A DNA stretch of 64,000 nucleotides from Mytilisepta virgata (Eukaryota; Mollusca; Bivalvia; Mytilida; Mytilidae): assembly GCA_028015205.1 (NCBI GenBank), contig CM051520.1, positions 7,722,501-7,786,500 on the forward strand, in the 5' to 3' direction. Below the pieces are notes generated by a model that had not been told where the DNA came from, did not search any database, and saw nothing but the letters and a program-made list of their open reading frames with translations. Position 1 is the first letter of the stretch; each line of letters begins with the position of its first letter. The translations under genes and the position numbers were made by a program. Shown piece by piece: positions 57,800-64,000 of this stretch.

Positions 57800-59594
57800 C
57801 TATGCACGTATTATGTCCCTGCCACGCACGGCTGCTTGTCGCTTTGGTCTGGTAGTGTAACCATTCATATTGTCACTTATGTTATCGCTTAGAACTTCAG
57901 TCTTAAATGATTCTATAGCGTCTTGTTGTCCTTGGTATTCTAACGGATAAAGAAAGTCCAGTGTCCTATTTAACACGTTTCCTGTAGGCAAAAGTATTTT
58001 CGCAGATCGTATATTTTGATCAATACAACTAATCGGTAATTCTATGATCTTTCCAACTTTCCACATTCCTTGGGGAAGATCATCCTTTATCAACACGATA
58101 TCACGAGTCTTCGGTTCTGTCTGAGAAAGAACACGCTTTTCTTTTAGTCTTACAGAAGTCTTTTCTCGCAAACTAAGGAGGTAATCATCTTTCCATATTT
58201 TCCAGAAACGGGTAAGATGGCGTTGTCGTTTTTTCCATATTTCCACAAAATTGTCAGCTGAACTAATTTATGGTTTGTACTCTGGATCGTCGCGATCGTC
58301 ATCACTACATTCAGGCAATCGAGTTCGATTGTTAAATGTCATAAAGCACGATGGTGTCAATAGATGTTTAGAACTGTTCAAATCTTCACCAACGTACACC
58401 AAAGGGCGGCAATTTACAATAGCTTCAACTTTCGCCAATAGCGTTCGTATTTTTCCAGTATTCAAACACACTCTTCCGATGGTTTTCCGGAGAGATCGCC
58501 TCACTATTCCAACTAGTATTTCATAAAACCCGCCCATCCAAGGGGCCAGTTCAACAATAAATTTCCAATGAATGCTTTTATCGGATATACAGTTAATAAT
58601 ATCTGGATCATTCACAACTTTGTTCCATTCTGAGTTCACAAGTTTGCTTGCTGCTTTGAAATGAAGAGCATTGTACGATATAATCTATTTCGGTGTTCGA
58701 CATCTTGCGACAAATCTACGAAATCCTAACAAGAATTGTTCCGTTGACATATTTTACATTAATTCCAGGTAAATCGCACGCACAAAGAGACAAGTGTACA
58801 AAACACCCATACCCATGTCAGTAATCGATTACATAAAGGGGCTAGATTCTGTAATACGCATTTTCGGTAGTGGTGGTATTAACGGCATCTTATACGGACC
58901 ACCATCATATCGGATATAGTTCCTACAACTCTTCACAACCTTTCAAACCACTGATCAACCTTGGGTATCCAAAATAGATGTCATATTTGTGCTAAAGTCT
59001 GAGGAGCAATACCAACATGCATCAACCTTCTGTGATAACTCTCAATTAACAAGGTAGTAAATTGATCTCCTTGAATTTCTGTTTATCACCATGATTTTAC
59101 GCTTGTGTTTTTAGCGGTTGCACCCTGATTTTGAGATTGTTGCTGAGCTTTTAATTGCATTTGATGGAGCATTCGAGTTTGTAAATCGATTAACTGTTCT
59201 GATTTACTGTCACTTTCAGATTTAGTCAGTGTTTTATATCTCTGTTGGAGTATCTGATCTAATGTTTTATCGTCATCTCTTTGAATTGAAATATTGGCCA
59301 GCAAATTAAAAAAGGTTTCACTTTCAGCATCAAATTTAGTTGATTCCTCTACCTTTTTGGCTTCATGATAATTGACAATGATAAACGTTTAAGTTTTTCG
59401 TCAAGTTTTTGTCCAAATTCATTAATTCTATTCATACACCCATTCACATTACGTATCCCATTTTGAAGTTCATAACCCAAAATTTCAGTACCCAATATTT
59501 GCTGTGCCTTTTTCAATTCAGTTTCAAGAAGGTTTTTGTATCTGTTTTGTAATCCCTCTAAATATGTTATCGACATTGTGACAGGGTCAAACAT
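57800..59594 (-). pseudogene. BEL/Pao retrotransposon internal region, deleted (gag start joined to integrase end)
   Basis: On the minus strand 59594-59349 opens 'MFDPVTMSITYLEGLQNRYK', a coiled-coil-like gag N-terminus. It continues after a frame change in 59304-59086 (Gln-rich). Next come integrase pieces: 'CRNYIRYDGGPYKMPL', 'RAIYLELM', 'STEQFLLGFRRFVA', with stops. Then 58639-58268 holds 'WKFIVELAPWMGGFYEILVG' and 'VEAIVNCRPLVYVGEDLNSS', the end of the integrase core. 58246-57800 holds the BEL-type C-terminal domain ('GDIVLIKDD'-like 'RDIVLIKDDLPQGMWKVGKI'). The rest of gag, protease, reverse transcriptase and RNase H are absent. Total length is about 2.5 kb where full BEL elements are 6-7 kb. 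It is a defective, internally deleted copy. Confidence 0.85.
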
Positions 59595-59645
59595 GGCAGG
59601 TCAAATGTTCAGTTTTGTGTAATTGTTCAATGTTTATGCACTTAC

Positions 59646-59663
59646 TCCCGGGTTCCGGCACCA
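59646..59663 (-). promoter_or_regulatory. Primer-binding site of the BEL/Pao element
   Basis: On the minus strand, five bases after the LTR end, the sequence is TGGTGCCGGAACCCGGGA. It begins TGG as required to pair with a tRNA 3' CCA end; the plus strand reads like a tRNA acceptor end (…GGCACCA). Which tRNA it is cannot be said from here. Confidence 0.7.
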
Positions 59664-59668
59664 TTCAT

Positions 59669-59895
59669 TGTGGCGGAGTAAACAAACTTGTTCCAATAAA
59701 CATATTTATATAACAAAAGTTAAATGAACGGTTTACACTTTGATAAATTCGGTTACAGATGCATACAGCATGTTCAGTTCTAGTCGGAGCCAATTTCAGA
59801 ATGGGGATGTGGCGTGCAATCCATAAAACTAGTTAAAGGGAGACAATCATATCCAAGAACTTTAAGGATGGAAAAAATTAACCTGCAGTTGAATT
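59669..59895 (-). repeat. BEL/Pao-type LTR, right copy (5' LTR, probably truncated)
   Basis: Partner of 57386-57598. Similarity ends sharply after CCTGCAGTTGAATT at 59895. No matching short direct repeat was found outside the two LTRs (left flank CTAGG, right flank not matching), consistent with truncation or rearrangement. Confidence 0.75.
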
Positions 59896-62685
59896 ACTTT
59901 GATTATAGTCTCACGAGAGAAGAAAACGTATTGGAGTTACTTTTCTTAGCTTAAGGCTTTGTCTATTTGAGAGATATGCCTTTCAATTTTTTTTTTATAT
60001 AATATTAGAATTTAACGCATGTATTTTTCATATTTTTTTTTATAAATATAATGTTCAAAGTTAATCATAATTTATTAAGACGTTTAACGGAGATCCTTAA
60101 GACATGTAAAAGTGGTGATTTGGTCAGGATTAGCCATTTAGTGTATTTTGTATTTTGATCTCATATCTGCCCGTGGACGTAATTGTATATCAGTAATTTA
60201 CAACCCGTTATGCAGGGTATAGATCATGTACTTGTTGTCTTCACGGTAATAATGCAGCAATTATTCCTCAACACTTGCATTTGATGGTTACCAAAACGTT
60301 GATATAATACCAGTAAAGCTGTCTGAGACTCAATTAATGGCCTGTTTTATAATGAATAATGACTATTTAATGATAATATCAGCAGATTATATTAAGGTTG
60401 TGTCATTAGTGTGCTATAAATTAATAGGGCTGCACCAAGTTAATGAATTTATCAATGATTTATTTGTCATAAAATGTCTCAAGTTACTTTATAACCGGAC
60501 AAATTAATTGTTTACTCTCCCTGGTTTTGGACGTCAACTTAAGAGAGTGGAGGAAATGTCAAGGGATAATACACAATTAGTTACCAAATTCTGAGCGTAG
60601 GAAGCACTTTTCTGTGTCAATATGCGCCAGTTAACATACAGTGAAAATGACAATTATAATAATAATAATAGAGACAAAAAAAAAAAAAAAAGAAAGAAAG
60701 AAAAAAAAAAAAAAAAGAAACAACCTCAAGAATCATCCAGTACAAGCCAGGTTTTAGAAATACGTAAAATATAATATTCTGTCTGAATTCAACGTACAAC
60801 GAAGGGAGAAATTATTTTTTTTACTAGTGTCTTAGAATCTTATTTCACTTAGAAAATTTATGATTGCGAACATGACATAAATCACGGCTGGACACAAATT
60901 AAGCATTGCCGGAATCTTGGAAATATAGATAATAAAAACAAAATGAAATTGAACCGACTGATCAGGGTTTCTTTTATATTTTCCCTGAAGGCATTATAGA
61001 AAGGAAATCGTGGTTATTGTTGATCTACATCAATTTGATTTAAACCTCCTTTCCAATAATTGTTTTATCACTAATCAGACGGAATCACTACGACAAGAAT
61101 CAAGTAGCTTATTCTGTTAAAGAAGTCTGATCCCTAAATTAGACGTCTTATTTGATTTGTTTTGATGTTGTCATTATCAGATTGAAAAAAGTTGACATTT
61201 GTAAAAGAATTCAAACAAGATTTAGCAGAAAGATAAACACTGTCAATATCCGTTGACATTCTATTACTGTACCACCATTGATTTGGGATGTGTATTGATT
61301 ATTAAAGTTATTTGTTCGAGAACTGCAACAATCCTTTAGAAAGATAGTATAGAAAAACAGAATCAAGGCGGAATAAAACGTCCAACTACGTAAATAACAC
61401 AGCATGGAAATCAGAAATAATAAACAGGAAATGCAAGAGAAAGAGAAACAGATCTAGACAACACATAACAAGTACCACACTTGTAATATCAACTTTCATC
61501 TTTTATATTTCTGTTCTTACTTCATGTGGACGCCTTATTTATACTTAAGTCTGAAGTACTAGACAATCAAAGTGAGCCTTTGTCAGGTGCTTTAGTCAAA
61601 GTATTGATTAATTTATTTGAATGTTATACTATACATTATTTTACATACATGCTCATTGTATATCATAGTCTTTGTTAGTGCATTTTTCCTTATTTTGTTT
61701 TCATGTTATATGCATAAAACGCGTATTGCTTTGGAGAATTTTTTTTTTATTTTCATTGCTATAAGCTCTTGTAACAACTCTGAACTACGACGATTCTTCA
61801 CGATATGAAATGAGATATGAATTTTCTCGACATGAAGGAATGAAAACGAAATTAATGTAAACAAGATATTTTAAAAGCACAGGTGTGAACTTAATGCCCA
61901 GTCCTCTGTGCAATTTATGTTTTTGTAATCTTCAACTTTTACTTTTTTATACACTGTTTGAATTAATTTCTATCGTTTTCACGTTGTCAGAGACGTTTCT
62001 TAAATGGAACTAAAACGGTCAATATTGGCATAGTTCATCTTTTGATTCTAGCAATAGTGATCCATTTAGCCAGTACATAGTACCAATCTGGTCCATAGCA
62101 TGGTGAATGTCGGACCGGTGGTTGAGAGGGCGGGGTATATAGTTTGCCTATTTTTGTAATCAACGCTCCCTGCATCAGTTACAAGTAACCCATACCTTGG
62201 AAACTTTACAGAACCTTGCAAGTATGCATAAAATGGAATGATTTTATCAGAATTTTTTTTATTTTGTGAAACTTGCTCAGTTTTTGCAAAAAATGTGTAT
62301 GGACTACATGGAAGTCTTTTTTATTAAAATATGTCTACGGACGGTACCCAGTTTGTGTAATAACCCCTCTAAACTTTTTACCTCATATGTGCCATTTAAG
62401 AATTGCTTCCTGATGTTTTTGTCGTGTTATGCTTAAAATATTAATGGACGGTACCCTTTGTTGTTTAACCAAGGCTTCCTAAACAACTTTTAACACAGAT
62501 CTCGTGGATTTTTGTACATTTATGGAAGGTGTGGAATTATTTTTAACCACGGAAATCCTTGTTTTTATTATTGTTATTGTTTTTTGTGACTAATTAGTTG
62601 CGTTTTTGGGAAATAAATCTCAAAGAATAGATTCTAGAATTACATTTGTTAACTATACCAGATATAATGTCCTTATTTGTTAGAT
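59896..62685. other. No gene seen; AT-rich spacer
   Basis: An A-rich/GAAA microsatellite lies at 60676-60718. Short frames only; the 62677-63057 frame belongs to the repeat that follows. Confidence 0.55.
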
Positions 62686-62689
62686 TCTC

Positions 62690-63700
62690 GTTGGCCACCA
62701 AAGCCATATTGGCCAGAAACTTTCAGACAACTTTTTAAAACGTACGACCTAAGGGTCATGTCATCAAACGTTGGTCTCAATTGCCAAATTAAGTGTCAGA
62801 GGAACCGATTTAGAAAAAAATTGCTGAGTTTTCAATTTCTAGTAACGGCAGCCATATTGGTCATAGGTCAGTACTTTCAGACACAATATATAAAGGGACC
62901 GCCTAAGAACAACAATGTATTCCGTCAATTTTTGGTCTCACTTGCATTAGTAGTTTTAGAAATTTCAAAGAATACGATTTTAAATATATTTGCTGATGTT
63001 TTATTTTATTTTAGTAGCAGCAACCATATTTGCCCAGAGCCCTGGACACTAGTTTGAAAGTGGACAGCCTAAGGACCATTCCCTCAAAGTTTGGTCTCAA
63101 TTTCCCTGGTAATTTTAGACGATTTTTAAAAAAATACTTTTGCTGACTTTTCTATTTTATTATCGGTAGACATATTGTTGAAGGTCTCGACCACTGGACA
63201 CATTTTTCAAATGGGACCAATCAAGGACAATTCAATTAAAGTTTAGTCTCAGTTGTCCTAGTAGTTTGTTAGGAGAATGTTTTTTTTTTCTTATTCTTTT
63301 TTATGACGTTTTATTATCGGACATAAATTTAAAAGGGGGCCACCTAATGACTTTTCCTTCACAGTAAGCTTCAGAGGAGAAGATTAAAAAATATTTGCCT
63401 ATTTGTCTACTTTTAGTAACGGCAGCCATATTTGTTGGTAGCCCGGACCCCCCGACACAATTATTAAACCTGACAACTTAAGGACAATTCCATTAAATAT
63501 TAGTCTCGGGTGGCCTCATAGCTTAAGAGGAGAAGATTTTTTTTAAATGTTTTTTTTTGCTGATTTTCCCATTCTTAACGGCCATATTTGTATGAGGTCC
63601 GGATCCCCAGACATAATTTTGAAATTTGACTATCTGAGGATATTCCACCAAAGTTTGGTCAAAATTGCCCAAGTGGTTTCAGAGGAGAAGATATTTGAAG
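62690..63700 (-). mobile_element. Helentron-like satellite block, copy 3 (minus strand, ends missing)
   Basis: Read on the minus strand, units carry 'TCTTCTCCTCTGAAAC', 'CCAAACTTTGG' and 'AATATGGC(T/C)GCCGTTACT', the same motifs as the cores at 430-1330 and 11700-12240. Plus-strand markers such as 'cggcagccatatt' recur near 62848, 63015, 63162, 63420 and 63578, about 150-170 bp apart with one longer gap. Neither the 5' hairpin nor the 3' AGGCTCTTGAGAGCCT was found, so both ends are lost. The right side abuts a Penelope-like tail. Confidence 0.7.
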
Positions 63701-63796
63701 GAATGATTTACGCCAGAGTACACATGGCGGTCACAAAGTGATTGGTGATTGAAAAATCTCACACGGACCTTACAATCCACGTATTTGTAGGATGTA

Positions 63797-64000
63797 AAGT
63801 CAAGAAATACCAAGGCATATTCGAAAGGGGGGGGGGGGGGTGGGGGAAAAATCGAAACAACTAAAAAACTCCGGAGAACAACGAAGACAAGACCAAAACA
63901 ATACATGCACTACAATTAAAAACTAAAAACATATGAACAACCAAAAAACCGGAGGTAGACTCAGGTAGAATCAGGTGCTCCTGAAGAGTAAGCAGTCGCT
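63797..64000 (-). mobile_element. Penelope-like type B 3' tail, copy B4 (runs off window)
   Basis: On the minus strand, from the window edge: 'AGCGACTGCTTACTCTTCAG', 'GAGCACCTGATTC', 'TTGTTCATATGTTTTTAGTT', 'GCATGTATTGTTTTGGTCTT', and the end 'CTTGGTATTTCTTGACTTTA'. A poly-G run (63828-63840) replaces the pyrimidine-rich part of the tail. The remainder lies beyond 64000. Confidence 0.75.

Noticed and set aside
58251..58526. 91-codon plus-strand frame
   Set aside because: Shadow of the BEL/Pao integrase region on the minus strand.
59646..59663. tRNA gene end (ends in GGCACCA)
   Set aside because: No cloverleaf precedes it; position and orientation fit the primer-binding site of the LTR element.

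Overview
The window looks like nuclear DNA of a bivalve mollusc, most likely a mussel (Mytilus or a close relative). It is AT-rich and gene-poor, with intron-bearing coding sequence. It carries a molluscan-type laccase, pearl/Helentron-like elements with internal satellite units, several Penelope-like reverse-transcriptase relics, and dispersed repeats that I recognise from mussel sequence. No bacterial-type gene organisation, rRNA, tRNA or CRISPR array is visible.

Layout. Positions 1-2600 hold two loci of one G-rich minisatellite flanking a Helentron-like element (298-2021). A broken Harbinger transposase gene lies on the minus strand (4490-6114). The only confidently recognised host gene is the 3' end of a multicopper oxidase: a large exon at 9152-10441 and a last exon at 12668-12759. 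They are separated by a 2.2 kb intron that contains a second Helentron-like element (10947-12339). From 13000 to 19450 there are four Penelope-like relics, one interrupted by a clean solo LTR (14850-15571), plus a possible coding exon of an unknown gene (17702-17905).

Positions 20000-37500 are mostly featureless AT-rich DNA with islands: an ~820 bp foldback element, minisatellites, a dispersed duplication, a 304 bp TTAA-flanked MITE inside a tandem repeat, a Tc1-like transposase relic and a small foldback element. From 39000 to 51800 there is a dense set of Penelope-like copies, including the best-preserved RT reading frame (40987-41700) and the most complete but broken copy (about 51750-49937, minus strand). 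Positions 55200-59900 hold a terminal-inverted-repeat element, a 60-bp minisatellite and an internally deleted BEL/Pao LTR element (57386-59895). The window closes with a third Helentron-like satellite block and a Penelope-like tail running off the end.

The genes do not form a pathway. One host oxidase gene sits in a landscape of nested mobile elements. The most interesting pattern is a short, hairpin-capable 3' module shared by three otherwise different Penelope-like tail types. Several copies have independent deletions in or beside it.
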